DNA of 37,008 bases from DAINBT01 sp036732785 (GTDB taxonomy: Bacteria; Planctomycetota; Phycisphaerae; Sedimentisphaerales; SM23-30): contig CAZICK010000036.1 in the NCBI GenBank assembly GCA_964537505.1, positions 1 to 37,008 of the forward strand, read 5' to 3'. Within the stretch, counting starts at the first letter, position 1; the number at the start of each line of letters is the position of its first letter. The translations under genes were made by a program, and so were the position numbers. This document shows positions 7,344-16,552 of this stretch, piece by piece. The notes below the pieces were generated by a model that worked only from the letters and a program-made list of their open reading frames with translations, had not been told where the DNA came from and did not search any database.

Positions 7344-8477
7344 ATGTGCGCGCAACCGATTGCAAAACATTTGGCCTCCGATAAGAAACCGGCACTGGAC
7401 AGGTATTTCAGTCTGGCGATCAAGACCGAGGCTTCTGATATACACCTCAAAGGTGAATCGATTCCGAGGATTCGGACCGGAGGACGACTGCGGTTCGCCA
7501 CCGGTGAGCCCCTGGATGAAAAAAACCTGGAAGAAATGATATTTGAGATATTGTCGCCGGAACAAAAGGAGTTCTTCCTGGAAAATGGCGCGCTGGACTT
7601 CGCGTACGACATGGGCAAATCGGACCGATTTCGGGTGAACATATATCGCCAGCGTGGAAAAGTATCGCTGGCTGCTCGGCGGGTGAGCAGTGTAATACCA
7701 GCGTTCGAAACTCTGAATTTGCCCCCCATAATAAAGGAGATCGCGCAGATACATCAGGGATTGGTACTGGTTACCGGAGTCACCGGCTGCGGCAAAAGTA
7801 CTACCATCGCCTCTATGCTAGACCAGATTAACCATACACGCGCCTGCCATATCATTACCATCGAAGACCCGATTGAGTATGTTTATGTCGATGACAAGGC
7901 CCTGGTCAGTCAGCGCGAAGTGGGTATTGACGTGCCCAGCTATAAGGATGCCATGCGGTCGCTGATGCGCGAGGACCCGGATGTAGTGCTGATCGGTGAA
8001 ATACGTGACTACATAACCCTTACTGCCAGTCTGCAGGCGGCCGAGACAGGGCACCTGGTTTTCGGCACGCTGCACAGTACCGATGCTTACCAAACCATCA
8101 CGCGTATGTTAGACCTTACGCCACAAATTGAACGGCACATGGTGCGACAGGCGCTGGTGGGAAACCTGCGGTCGGCTGTTTCTCAACGATTGATGCCAAG
8201 CATTCGAAAGGATATACCGCGTGTGCCGGCGGTGGAGATATTGCTGGTCAACCCGTCGATACGAAAACTGATCGCCGAAGAACGAGAACTCGACATCAGT
8301 ACCGTGATCAAATCGTGTTACGCCGAAGGTATGATCGATTACACCGAATCGCTGCGGAAACTGGTCGAGCAGGAATTCATCGACCTCAAAACCGCTTATA
8401 ACTACGCACCAAAACCGGAAGAATTGAAAATGGCTATGAAAGGTATTCGAACCGGATCGACCGGGATCTTGGGATAA
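7344..8477 (+). CDS. pilT: Type IV pilus retraction ATPase
   Basis: A 377-residue hexameric ATPase that depolymerises type IV pili for twitching and DNA uptake. It has Walker A GVTGCGKST (145-153, Lys151), an Asp-box around TIEDPIEY, Walker B DPDVVLIGE (211-219, catalytic Glu219) and the His-box TLHSTD (His244). The N-terminal PAS-like domain begins with SEASDIHLK-type sequence (KTEASDIHLKGES). The length is typical. The start has GGAG 7 bases upstream. It sits 24 bases after hisF and about 90 bases before a degenerate paralogue. All catalytic residues are intact. Confidence 0.95.
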   Translation: MCAQPIAKHLASDKKPALDRYFSLAIKTEASDIHLKGESIPRIRTGGRLRFATGEPLDEKNLEEMIFEILSPEQKEFFLENGALDFAYDMGKSDRFRVNIYRQRGKVSLAARRVSSVIPAFETLNLPPIIKEIAQIHQGLVLVTGVTGCGKSTTIASMLDQINHTRACHIITIEDPIEYVYVDDKALVSQREVGIDVPSYKDAMRSLMREDPDVVLIGEIRDYITLTASLQAAETGHLVFGTLHSTDAYQTITRMLDLTPQIERHMVRQALVGNLRSAVSQRLMPSIRKDIPRVPAVEILLVNPSIRKLIAEERELDISTVIKSCYAEGMIDYTESLRKLVEQEFIDLKTAYNYAPKPEELKMAMKGIRTGSTGILG

Positions 8478-8570
8478 AAAATGGTGGCGACATAAAGGGC
8501 AAAAGCTAAACAATCCGCCCGCAAAATTATATCCTGACACCTGAAACTTATTTTATTCAGGGAGCAGCAA

Positions 8571-10238
8571 ATGCATAATGAATTATTGGCTCAATTGACA
8601 ACCGGGGGAAACTATATATCCGTCTGGAAACTTGCGGTTTTCGTGGGGTTTTTCGGATTCTGGGCTTGGGTGGGACAGTGGATAAACAAAGACACAATGG
8701 TGGTAAAAACCAAACGCGCCTTCTGGAACAGCATTTATCTGATGAGCGGAGTACTGGTACTGGCACTGTGGCTTCTGCTGCCGGCGCCCGTAATCGTAGG
8801 ACTGGGGCTGTTCCTGGTAACATGGGCTATGACAGCGGTAATATACGTCCTGCATCGAAATGCACGAGTACCGAAAAACGAAACCGTCCTCACGCCGACA
8901 CACATTAAATGGTTACTGTCTGTCGAGGACCGACAAAGAAAAAAACATAAGGCACGCCTGGAATTCATTTCTGTCAATGATAACGTGCTGCCCATGCCTT
9001 ATCGGGACGAACCCGAATATCCCGGCTTCTTGTCCGCCGAAGAATTACTGCACGATATGTGGAAACGCCGCGTCAGCCATGCCGTCATGATCCCATTCGG
9101 AGAAAACTATCAATTACGCTACGTGATCGACGGCATTGCGACCGTTGCCGGCGAGAGAACCCATGAGGAGGCCACCGATGCTATCGAGTATCTCAAAGCC
9201 GTTGCAGGTCTGGATGTGCGGGACCATCGACGGCCACAGGAGGGAAGCTTCTTTACTATCCGTACCGGCGAAAGCGATACCGGCTGGCGAATAAATACCT
9301 CCGGCAGCAGACGGGGCGAACAACTGAGCCTGGAAAAAATCGAGGAAAAAAAAGCCTTCAAAATTGACGCACTGGGCTTACATCCCGATCAACTGGAAGC
9401 CGTTCAGGAAGCTATTGAACAGGAAAAAGGAATCATACTGATTACCGGTATGAAGGGCAGTGGTGTTTCCACTACCGCTTACGCCCTGGTACGCAAACAC
9501 GATGCCTTCATACGGAATATCCATACCCTTGAGTCAGAGTACCTGATGGAACTGGACAATATCACTCAAACTCTCACGGATAAAAGTCCAAACGCCAAAA
9601 GCACCGTACGGCAACTGCAAAGTGTGCTGCATTCCGATCCGGATGTGGTATTGGTCGGCTTTTGCGATTCCCCGGAAATGGCCCGGATCGGAACCAAAAC
9701 GGCCAGAATGGGTAAAAAATTGTATTTCTGCCTGCCGGCTTCAAATTGCTTTCAGGCACTGAGCGAATGGATTAAGCTGGTAGGTGAAAACGACAAAGTG
9801 GCCGAAAGCCTCACTGCAATTACCAATCAAAAACTGATCCGTGTACTATGCCACGAATGCCGGGAAGCCTATACACCGGACGCCACGATGCTGAAAAAAC
9901 TTAATTTGCCGGCCAATAAAATCAAACAGTTTTACCGGCCGCCGCCGGAAATCGAATACGATAAACGCGGAAACCCGATACTATGTCCGAACTGCCATGG
10001 AACCGGTTATTTCGGCCGAACCGCGGTTTTTGAAACGCTGATTATCTCCGACGCTTCGCGAAAACTCATCGCCGAAGGCGCCACCTCAAACGTTATCAGT
10101 ACACAGTGTCGAAAGGAACGAATGCTCTATCTGCAGGAACAGGCGCTGCGCAAGGTAATAGACGGAACGACCAGTATTCAGGAGGTGTTGCGGATAACTC
10201 AACAACCTGGGCGAAAAGTGGTGAAACAAAGAGAATAA
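8571..10238 (+). CDS. Membrane-anchored PilB/GspE-like pseudo-ATPase
   Basis: A 555-residue protein of the type II secretion/type IV pilus ATPase family with unusual features. It starts with hydrophobic segments (about 16-35, 50-69 and 71-92), which PilB and GspE lack. The ATPase domain (about 270-500) is recognisable, but Walker A reads GMKGSGVST (293-301) with Val299 in place of the essential Lys. Walker B reads DPDVVLVGFCD (356-366) with Phe364 in place of the Glu. The zinc-binding tetracysteine of PilB (Cys427, Cys430, Cys472, Cys475) is intact, as is the following FGRTAVFE segment. I infer a non-hydrolysing structural or regulatory partner of the pilus motor, next to active pilT. The frame is intact, so it is not an obvious pseudogene. 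Confidence 0.85.
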   Translation: MHNELLAQLTTGGNYISVWKLAVFVGFFGFWAWVGQWINKDTMVVKTKRAFWNSIYLMSGVLVLALWLLLPAPVIVGLGLFLVTWAMTAVIYVLHRNARVPKNETVLTPTHIKWLLSVEDRQRKKHKARLEFISVNDNVLPMPYRDEPEYPGFLSAEELLHDMWKRRVSHAVMIPFGENYQLRYVIDGIATVAGERTHEEATDAIEYLKAVAGLDVRDHRRPQEGSFFTIRTGESDTGWRINTSGSRRGEQLSLEKIEEKKAFKIDALGLHPDQLEAVQEAIEQEKGIILITGMKGSGVSTTAYALVRKHDAFIRNIHTLESEYLMELDNITQTLTDKSPNAKSTVRQLQSVLHSDPDVVLVGFCDSPEMARIGTKTARMGKKLYFCLPASNCFQALSEWIKLVGENDKVAESLTAITNQKLIRVLCHECREAYTPDATMLKKLNLPANKIKQFYRPPPEIEYDKRGNPILCPNCHGTGYFGRTAVFETLIISDASRKLIAEGATSNVISTQCRKERMLYLQEQALRKVIDGTTSIQEVLRITQQPGRKVVKQRE

Positions 10239-10408
10239 CTCTCAGAATACAAGAGAACCACAAGGAACAACGTCCCACCTGTAAACAAAAAAACGAAAAT
10301 GGTTAAATGAATCGAACAAATGAACACGCTGGGCCTGACCGGCAATACTAGATTAGAGTCGGTGTCTTCGACTACTGAACAGTTACAACGTCTTTTGGAG
10401 TCGTAGTT

Positions 10409-11467
10409 ATGTTGGCAATTGTAATCTTTTGTATTATAACGGGAATCCTGATCTACTATCAGGTTTTTACGCAAGGCCTGTTCAGTTCGTTGATAATGGC
10501 GGTGTGGTCACTGGTCGCGGCAGTGGTGGCGCTGAATTACCATGAACTGTTGGCGGCGATGATAAACGACCAGTTGCCACTCGGCAACTTCGGGCCAAGA
10601 GGAATCTCCCTGATGCTGATATTCCTGGTGACGCTTTTTGCCCTGCGAGGGATGAGCGATCGTTTTGTCAGGGGCAATATGAACTTCCCTTTGATGGTAG
10701 ATCGGATGGGCAGTGCCGCCTTTGCATTGGTCTCCAGCTTGACCATTACCGGAATGCTCGCCCTGACACTTCAAAGCCTGCCGGTCTCAGCGACGTTTCT
10801 CGGGTTCGACCGCTGTGAAAAACTCACCAACCCCGAAGAGGATAAGAGCCTTTTCCCCTGCGGTGATTCTCTGGTTTTGACGTTTATGAATCGGGTCAGC
10901 AGCTACTGCTTCGCTGGCTCGGAAATCTTCGCAAATCATCACCCGGACATGCTGCGAGAAATGTACATGGGCCGACTGGTCCCGGAAGACCATCAGGGCA
11001 GCCGAAAGGAAGCCGCATCAAACGCCATGAGCATCGAAAGGGCATGGGTCGTCACCAATGACTTCAGAGAACTCGACCGGAAACCCTCAGATACCCTCCT
11101 CGGAGTAAAACTCAAATTCGCCTCAGGCTCGGACAAAACAGGTGATTACGGGGCCCAGGATGTTGACAACGCCATTCGATTTGCCATGGGGCACATAAGA
11201 ATGGTTGGGTACAGTGACAGCAACCAGGATCGCAACGCCACTGGATGCAGTGTATATCCAGTCGGCCTCCTGGCAGAGAACAGTACGTCATATACGCCGA
11301 TCTCTCTGGAAAAAGGCAAATACTTTACCGGCGGCCAAGCCCAGATTACTTTGCTTTTCAAATGGCCCGACAGCATCAAGAAAGTACCGCCACGATACAT
11401 CGAATTCAAAAGGTCGGCCCGGGCCGAAATGCCCACCGCCAAGCAGATCCTGGAAGACAGAGGATGA
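10409..11467 (+). CDS. CvpA-like polytopic membrane protein
   Basis: A 352-residue protein. The N-terminal ~135 residues have four hydrophobic segments (about 2-18, 25-45, 63-76 and 95-117) in the arrangement of the CvpA/colicin V production family. A ~215-residue soluble tail without a recognised domain follows. CvpA proteins have been linked to envelope stress and colicin export, but the biochemical role is not known. The start is supported by GGAG 8 bases upstream. It precedes a PBP2 gene by about 200 bases, consistent with an envelope role. The family call is moderate. Confidence 0.6.
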   Translation: MLAIVIFCIITGILIYYQVFTQGLFSSLIMAVWSLVAAVVALNYHELLAAMINDQLPLGNFGPRGISLMLIFLVTLFALRGMSDRFVRGNMNFPLMVDRMGSAAFALVSSLTITGMLALTLQSLPVSATFLGFDRCEKLTNPEEDKSLFPCGDSLVLTFMNRVSSYCFAGSEIFANHHPDMLREMYMGRLVPEDHQGSRKEAASNAMSIERAWVVTNDFRELDRKPSDTLLGVKLKFASGSDKTGDYGAQDVDNAIRFAMGHIRMVGYSDSNQDRNATGCSVYPVGLLAENSTSYTPISLEKGKYFTGGQAQITLLFKWPDSIKKVPPRYIEFKRSARAEMPTAKQILEDRG

Positions 11468-11664
11468 AACTGAAGGGCCAAAGGGACACGGGACCACAGG
11501 GACAAATGGTAAAAGGGGGGAAAACAGCGATTAGTCATGTTTCCCAGGGTATTGGTAACATTTCACTCGGTTTGTAATATATAGGAATTTGTTCGTAACT
11601 TACGTCCTATCACAGAGTTAACATGAGGCTTCACACAAGCCGGTCCGGCGGAAGCTGGTAACTT

Positions 11665-13785
11665 ATGTTTCAACGGCGACTGATAGTATTTTCAGCTCTT
11701 CTGATCGTTGCAATGGGTGTCCTGGTCGCTCGGTTGGCGTGGCTCCAGATCCATGACGGGGCGCACTACGTCAAGCTGGCAGACGAACTGCTCGAACAGC
11801 AACCACATTGGCTCGATACTGTCCGGGGCGGTATCTATGACTGTCATGGACAAGCCCTGGCGGAAGACCAGCTCGGCTTCAAAATCTGCCTGCATTACAA
11901 ACTCACCCGCCTGTATGACGAAGGATACTGGAAATATCGGGAATTGCAATATCTGCAGAAAAATCCAGGTAAAACCGCCACAGATGCCATAGAATACACC
12001 CAAAAAAAGTTTGGACCCGAACTGGAACTGGCCGAACAACTTCTGACGGAACTGGCTGAAATAATCGATGAGCCGATCAAAACCATCTACGGGGCAATCG
12101 ATGATATCAATGATAAAATATCTATTCGCCGTGTCAGCCAGGCACGTTACAAATGGTATAAAGACAACGATATAATCGACCAGTACGAACCGAAGGAAAA
12201 CGCCCAGGCCATCCAGGCGGATTTTGCCGAACGAATCCCGGATGATAACGAGCGCACCAGACTGATCTACCAGACTGATCTGCTGGAAATGACCCAGGCA
12301 CATCCGATCCTGGAGTCCATACCGAAAAAAACGGCATTGACGGTCAGAGAAAGGTTTGTGGGCACGGTCCTTGCCGATTCGGATTATGATCGGCCGGTAA
12401 CCGTCCGGACGGTTAAAACCAGGGTTTATCCACATCGTGACGCAGCCTGTCACCTGATCGGCCAACTGGGACCGGTATTGGAGGCGACCGGCCAACCTCA
12501 AATCAAACGCAAACCTGCGACGGAGGAACTGACGGCCTATTACGCCGATCATCGGCGAGGCCAATGGGGCATCGAGCAGATGTTCGAGACGTATCTGCGT
12601 GGCCGAAGCGGATGGATCAAAAGAGATATCGAACATAATACAATCGACTCGATTGACCCGATTTCCGGTTCGGACGTTAAAATGACCATCGACATAGAAC
12701 TGCAAAAAGATATTTATGAGATATTCCAGGGACAAAATGATCAGCAGGTATATTATCGCGGGGCAGCCGTGATTATCGATGTCCCCACCGGTCAGATCAG
12801 GGCCGCGGTTTCCGTGCCCACATTCGACCTGAACACCTATTACCAAACAGAACAGTTTAACAAGATCAATTTTACGCCCGACGACGACCAGGAAAAACTC
12901 AGTTGTAATCGCGCCTTCATGGAAAACTATCAGCCTGGCTCGACAATCAAACCCACAATACTGCTGGGAGCTCTGGAAAAAAACATCATAAACGCTCAAA
13001 CAGAATATTATTGTGACATACAAGGTAAAACCTGGGATGAACCAAGATATATTTGTAGCCATGGGCAAACAACCCCGGAAAAAGCCATCAGGGTAAGCTG
13101 CAATTTTTATCTTATAAAGGTCGGAGAAAAAATGGGCTCGTCACAAATGCTTGATTGGCTCAAACAGGCGGGGTTCGGAAGACAAATTATGGCATGGCCA
13201 GGTGAGTTACGAACCGATGGGACGCATACAGCTTTTCGCGAAACCGTCGGATATCTAAGCCCTATCGGTCAGGATCTGCCCACCCTGTATCACCTGCGGT
13301 TCATGAGTATTGGTCTTAATCCGTTGAAAGCCTCGGTTCTGCAAATAGCCAACAGTGTAGCGACAATCGCCCGCGACGGCCAATTTGTTAAGCCCAGCCT
13401 CACCATCACACCAGCAGTTCCGAAATATGCCGAGCGGATCGCTTCAATCAGCAACGCCAAAATCATGCAGCAGGGGATGCGAGGCGTTATCTACGAACTC
13501 AGTGGCACCGCATATAATGCCTTTCATCCGTTACCCTGGGACGAAACCAAGGTCCACCTGTACGGCAAGACAGGTTCGACGGGTAAATCCTTGTTTGCCT
13601 GTTATGCCAGGACCGACGATGGACGGTGCCTGGCACTGGCGGTTGTGGTCGAAGTCGATGACGACGGTAGTAAGGTGGCTGCACCGATGGCACGGGAAAT
13701 CCTGCGGGTTTGTTCCAGGCACGGTTATCTTCCACCAGCCGAGCAAATCGAAACTGAATCGCCCTCACTCGGCTCAGGCATTTGA
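11665..13785 (+). CDS. Penicillin-binding protein 2-type peptidoglycan D,D-transpeptidase
   Basis: A 706-residue class B PBP. It has one N-terminal membrane anchor (about 5-22), a dimerisation/pedestal region with a long helical insert (about 90-230), and a transpeptidase domain (about 350-690). The active-site motifs are STIK (Ser426, Lys429), SCN (478-480) and KTGS (635-638). It crosslinks peptidoglycan stem peptides in the periplasm and is the target of beta-lactams. Planctomycetes long had a reputation for lacking peptidoglycan; an intact PBP together with the amidase at 5.4 kb argues that this organism has a normal wall. No rodA or mre genes are adjacent. Whether it is the PBP2 (elongation) or PBP3 (division) orthologue cannot be settled here. 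Confidence 0.9.
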   Translation: MFQRRLIVFSALLIVAMGVLVARLAWLQIHDGAHYVKLADELLEQQPHWLDTVRGGIYDCHGQALAEDQLGFKICLHYKLTRLYDEGYWKYRELQYLQKNPGKTATDAIEYTQKKFGPELELAEQLLTELAEIIDEPIKTIYGAIDDINDKISIRRVSQARYKWYKDNDIIDQYEPKENAQAIQADFAERIPDDNERTRLIYQTDLLEMTQAHPILESIPKKTALTVRERFVGTVLADSDYDRPVTVRTVKTRVYPHRDAACHLIGQLGPVLEATGQPQIKRKPATEELTAYYADHRRGQWGIEQMFETYLRGRSGWIKRDIEHNTIDSIDPISGSDVKMTIDIELQKDIYEIFQGQNDQQVYYRGAAVIIDVPTGQIRAAVSVPTFDLNTYYQTEQFNKINFTPDDDQEKLSCNRAFMENYQPGSTIKPTILLGALEKNIINAQTEYYCDIQGKTWDEPRYICSHGQTTPEKAIRVSCNFYLIKVGEKMGSSQMLDWLKQAGFGRQIMAWPGELRTDGTHTAFRETVGYLSPIGQDLPTLYHLRFMSIGLNPLKASVLQIANSVATIARDGQFVKPSLTITPAVPKYAERIASISNAKIMQQGMRGVIYELSGTAYNAFHPLPWDETKVHLYGKTGSTGKSLFACYARTDDGRCLALAVVVEVDDDGSKVAAPMAREILRVCSRHGYLPPAEQIETESPSLGSGI

Positions 13786-14024
13786 GCCTCCCTACATCTC
13801 ACATCGGCCGGTCGCTGCGGTAGTTTGCGGGTGAGGCTTTGTCCCATGCGGTTTTATCCGGTTGGCTCTTGACCCGGATATTTCACAGGAGTTCGGCCGA
13901 TAGCCGAAAAAAATTAAAGCAATGACGTCCTATAATCCGATGTATCCGACAAGGATGTCTTTGTCATTGTTAGTATAATACATATACAACAAGAACCATA
14001 ACTCCTTTATAGAGGGCATTTTAG

Positions 14025-15401
14025 GTGAAAACAAGACGTTGGCGGCTTAGCTGCTTCTTACTGATTTGGCTGATAATGGCTCCATGGCCAGCCCGATTGG
14101 CACTGGCCGAAGTTACATCTTTGCAACAACTGCCCCAAAATCCCACAGTGCCACCTAGCCGGTTCATGGAAAACCGCTCACCCACCATTCCTGTCATACG
14201 TACTCGAAATATGAACATCAATTACCAGACCAATCTCCAACCCTGGGAACTTAGGCGGATCGAATTGTGGTACGGGCAGGGAAACGAGGGATTATGGCAA
14301 CTATACGATTTCGACAAGGACAAAATCAGCCCGGTTCGATTTGTCGCTCCGGGCGAAGGTATTTATCGCTTTTTGGTAGTAGCCGTTGACCAAAAAGGTA
14401 CTCGATCATGCCAAACCGGCGTTGTACCAGAAGCTGACAGAGGGTTCATACCACCTGATGTGGCCGCTCAGCAGGTGGTCTTTATCGACTATACTCCGCC
14501 CCAGCTTTACCTTCAAAGCCCGTCCAGCCAGACATGGGAATGTTATCACCGGGAACTGAAAATCAGTTGGGCCGGCTTCGACCTACATCTGAGCAGCCGT
14601 CCGCTGCAACTTTACTATTTCCCGAAAAGCAGCACAAACGAAACATGGATACCGATTACCTCCTCACTGCCTGCAATAGGCGATTTCCTCTGGCAACTGC
14701 CGCAAGAGCTTGCCGGCCTTATCAGGATCAAGCTGGTTCTGACCGATCAGGCTGGAAACAGCGATGTAAAGCTCACCGATTGGATAAACATTGTCAAAAA
14801 CCAAACCCAAACTCAAACAACCGTAAACGTAAACTCGGTCACACCATCGCCGCCACCGGAAAGTACCGGGCTTCCGCAAAGTGCCGCAAAAGCCGAACCG
14901 CAGCCAACCGCGATTGCCCCGCCGCCGGACAAACCCGAATCAAGCCAGCAACAGGCCAGTGATCACTTGCAGCGAGGCGACGTGTACAGCCAAAGACTCG
15001 AATGGAATAAGGCTATTCAGGCTTATCGACAGGCACTGGACTGCGATGGGCAATCTCTCAAAGCTCGACAGGCCTTGGCCGACGCCCTCTATCAGACAGG
15101 CCAATTCGAACAGTCCCTGCAGCAATTTGAGCTTTGTCTGCAAGAACAACCGAACGATCCGTCCACACTGTATCGACTGGCACGAACAATGGTCGCGCTC
15201 GAACAATACGATAAAGCTAAAGAAACCTTCGAAAAATTACTCGCTCAGGATAGCGAAGACTGGCAGATATGGCTGCTGCACGGCGATATGGCTCAAAAAC
15301 TCGGACAAACAGACATAGCTCAAAAAAGCTGGCAGAAAGCAGCCAGCGGAAACCTGTCATTTATCACCCGCGCAGCAAAGGAACGCATTGGTAATTACTA
15401 A
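14025..15401 (+). CDS. Secreted TPR-repeat protein with beta-rich N-terminal region
   Basis: A 458-residue protein with a signal peptide (hydrophobic 9-21, Ala-Leu-Ala cleavage near 28). Next is a region of about 220 residues rich in Trp, Tyr and Pro that looks like two beta-sandwich units (ELWYGQGNEGLW, ELKISWAGFD, LVLTDQAGN). A Pro/Gln/Ser linker (about 265-310) leads to four C-terminal TPR units (about 310-450). The GTG start is supported by AGAGGG 8 bases upstream. It directly precedes holA (23-base gap). The role is unknown; periplasmic TPR proteins usually scaffold complexes. Confidence 0.7.
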   Translation: MKTRRWRLSCFLLIWLIMAPWPARLALAEVTSLQQLPQNPTVPPSRFMENRSPTIPVIRTRNMNINYQTNLQPWELRRIELWYGQGNEGLWQLYDFDKDKISPVRFVAPGEGIYRFLVVAVDQKGTRSCQTGVVPEADRGFIPPDVAAQQVVFIDYTPPQLYLQSPSSQTWECYHRELKISWAGFDLHLSSRPLQLYYFPKSSTNETWIPITSSLPAIGDFLWQLPQELAGLIRIKLVLTDQAGNSDVKLTDWINIVKNQTQTQTTVNVNSVTPSPPPESTGLPQSAAKAEPQPTAIAPPPDKPESSQQQASDHLQRGDVYSQRLEWNKAIQAYRQALDCDGQSLKARQALADALYQTGQFEQSLQQFELCLQEQPNDPSTLYRLARTMVALEQYDKAKETFEKLLAQDSEDWQIWLLHGDMAQKLGQTDIAQKSWQKAASGNLSFITRAAKERIGNY

Positions 15402-15424
15402 CACTCGGGAAACATCTACATAAT

Positions 15425-16453
15425 ATGACAGCAACACAGGCAAATCCGAAACAAAATAATAAAACCGTATGTCCGATTAACGTGATTTACGGCAAAGATC
15501 GACGGCGCGCCATCGATAAGCTGCAGGAAATAATCGACCAGGCCCTGGGACAGGCAGATCCACAATTGGCACTGAACATTTACGACGGAAACGAGGCCGA
15601 ACTCGCTGAAGTGCTCGACAATGTGCGAACCATGCCGTTTCTCTCGCCGGTTCGCGTAGTGGTGGTAAAGGATGCCGACACGTTCATAACACAATACCGC
15701 CAGCAACTCGAACAATATCTGGAAAACCCCTGTTCTACCGGGGTTTTGATAATGTTGGCCAATAGCTTCCCTGCCAATACGAAACTGGCCAAATTGGCTA
15801 AAAAAAATGGGGAGGTCTTTGCGTTCGACCCGGTCAAACCACAAGACCTGCCCGATTATCTCACCGGGTACGCCGCAAAACAGCACCAACTCAAACTGGA
15901 CCGCCAATCGGTAGCACTGCTGATCGAGTTGGCCGGGGACGATTCCGGAGCCCTGATGAACGAAATCGATAAAATCGCCGCATTCCTTGGCCCCACCACA
16001 ACGGGAAAAACCGCTATTACCATGGCACAAGTGGAAAAACTGGTGGGAAACAATAGACAACATGATGTTTTTAACGTCATAAACGCCATGACAAAAGCAG
16101 ACGTCAAGACAGCATTGAATCATCTCGAAAAAATGTTGACACAGGATAAAACAGCCGAGTTTGGAGCCGTAGGAGCATTTGCCTGGCACCTTCGCAGACT
16201 CTACAAGGGGAGAATACTACTCGAACAAGGCGCCTCCGAGCAGACCATAATCAGTCAACTACGCATCTGGCCTCATGCCGGGCAGGGACCGTTCATACGC
16301 CAGGTCAGGCAACTGAAAATCCGTCAGATTGCGATGGCACTGAGGGAACTGATGAAAATCGATCTGGCCGGAAAAACAGGCACACAAACAATAAAAACCG
16401 GCCTGGAAAAATTTATTATAACATTTTGTCATTCACAAAACGAATCGAATTGA
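15425..16453 (+). CDS. holA: DNA polymerase III delta subunit
   Basis: A 342-residue clamp-loader subunit that opens the sliding clamp during replication. It has the family layout: an N-terminal alpha/beta domain beginning NVIYGKDRRRAIDKL, the mid-protein NEIDKIAAFLG segment, the VEKLVGNNRQHDVFNVINA helix region, and the C-terminal collar helices ending in FI. It is cytoplasmic. Length is typical (about 330-345). It follows the TPR gene by 23 bases and likely shares its transcript. The ribosome binding site is weak (GGGA about 14 bases upstream). Confidence 0.88.
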   Translation: MTATQANPKQNNKTVCPINVIYGKDRRRAIDKLQEIIDQALGQADPQLALNIYDGNEAELAEVLDNVRTMPFLSPVRVVVVKDADTFITQYRQQLEQYLENPCSTGVLIMLANSFPANTKLAKLAKKNGEVFAFDPVKPQDLPDYLTGYAAKQHQLKLDRQSVALLIELAGDDSGALMNEIDKIAAFLGPTTTGKTAITMAQVEKLVGNNRQHDVFNVINAMTKADVKTALNHLEKMLTQDKTAEFGAVGAFAWHLRRLYKGRILLEQGASEQTIISQLRIWPHAGQGPFIRQVRQLKIRQIAMALRELMKIDLAGKTGTQTIKTGLEKFIITFCHSQNESN

Positions 16454-16552
16454 TAAGATATGGGCACAAAGGTACGAGGGGAAAAAAGTTATCCGAACAA
16501 AATGTTGGCATCGAAAATATAAAAACAATATCAGCATGGAGGCTCGATAAAA

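Noticed and set aside
6900..7754. 284-residue minus-strand ORF
   Set aside because: Antisense to hisF and pilT, both firmly identified.
11692..13068. 458-residue minus-strand ORF
   Set aside because: It lies entirely antisense to the PBP2 gene, whose motifs are intact; no signature or ribosome binding site.
13905..13925. Terminator after the PBP2 gene (TTCGGC/GCCGAA)
   Set aside because: The stem is followed by A residues on the plus strand, not T; it would not terminate the PBP2 transcript.
15416..16189. 257-residue minus-strand ORF
   Set aside because: Antisense shadow of holA.
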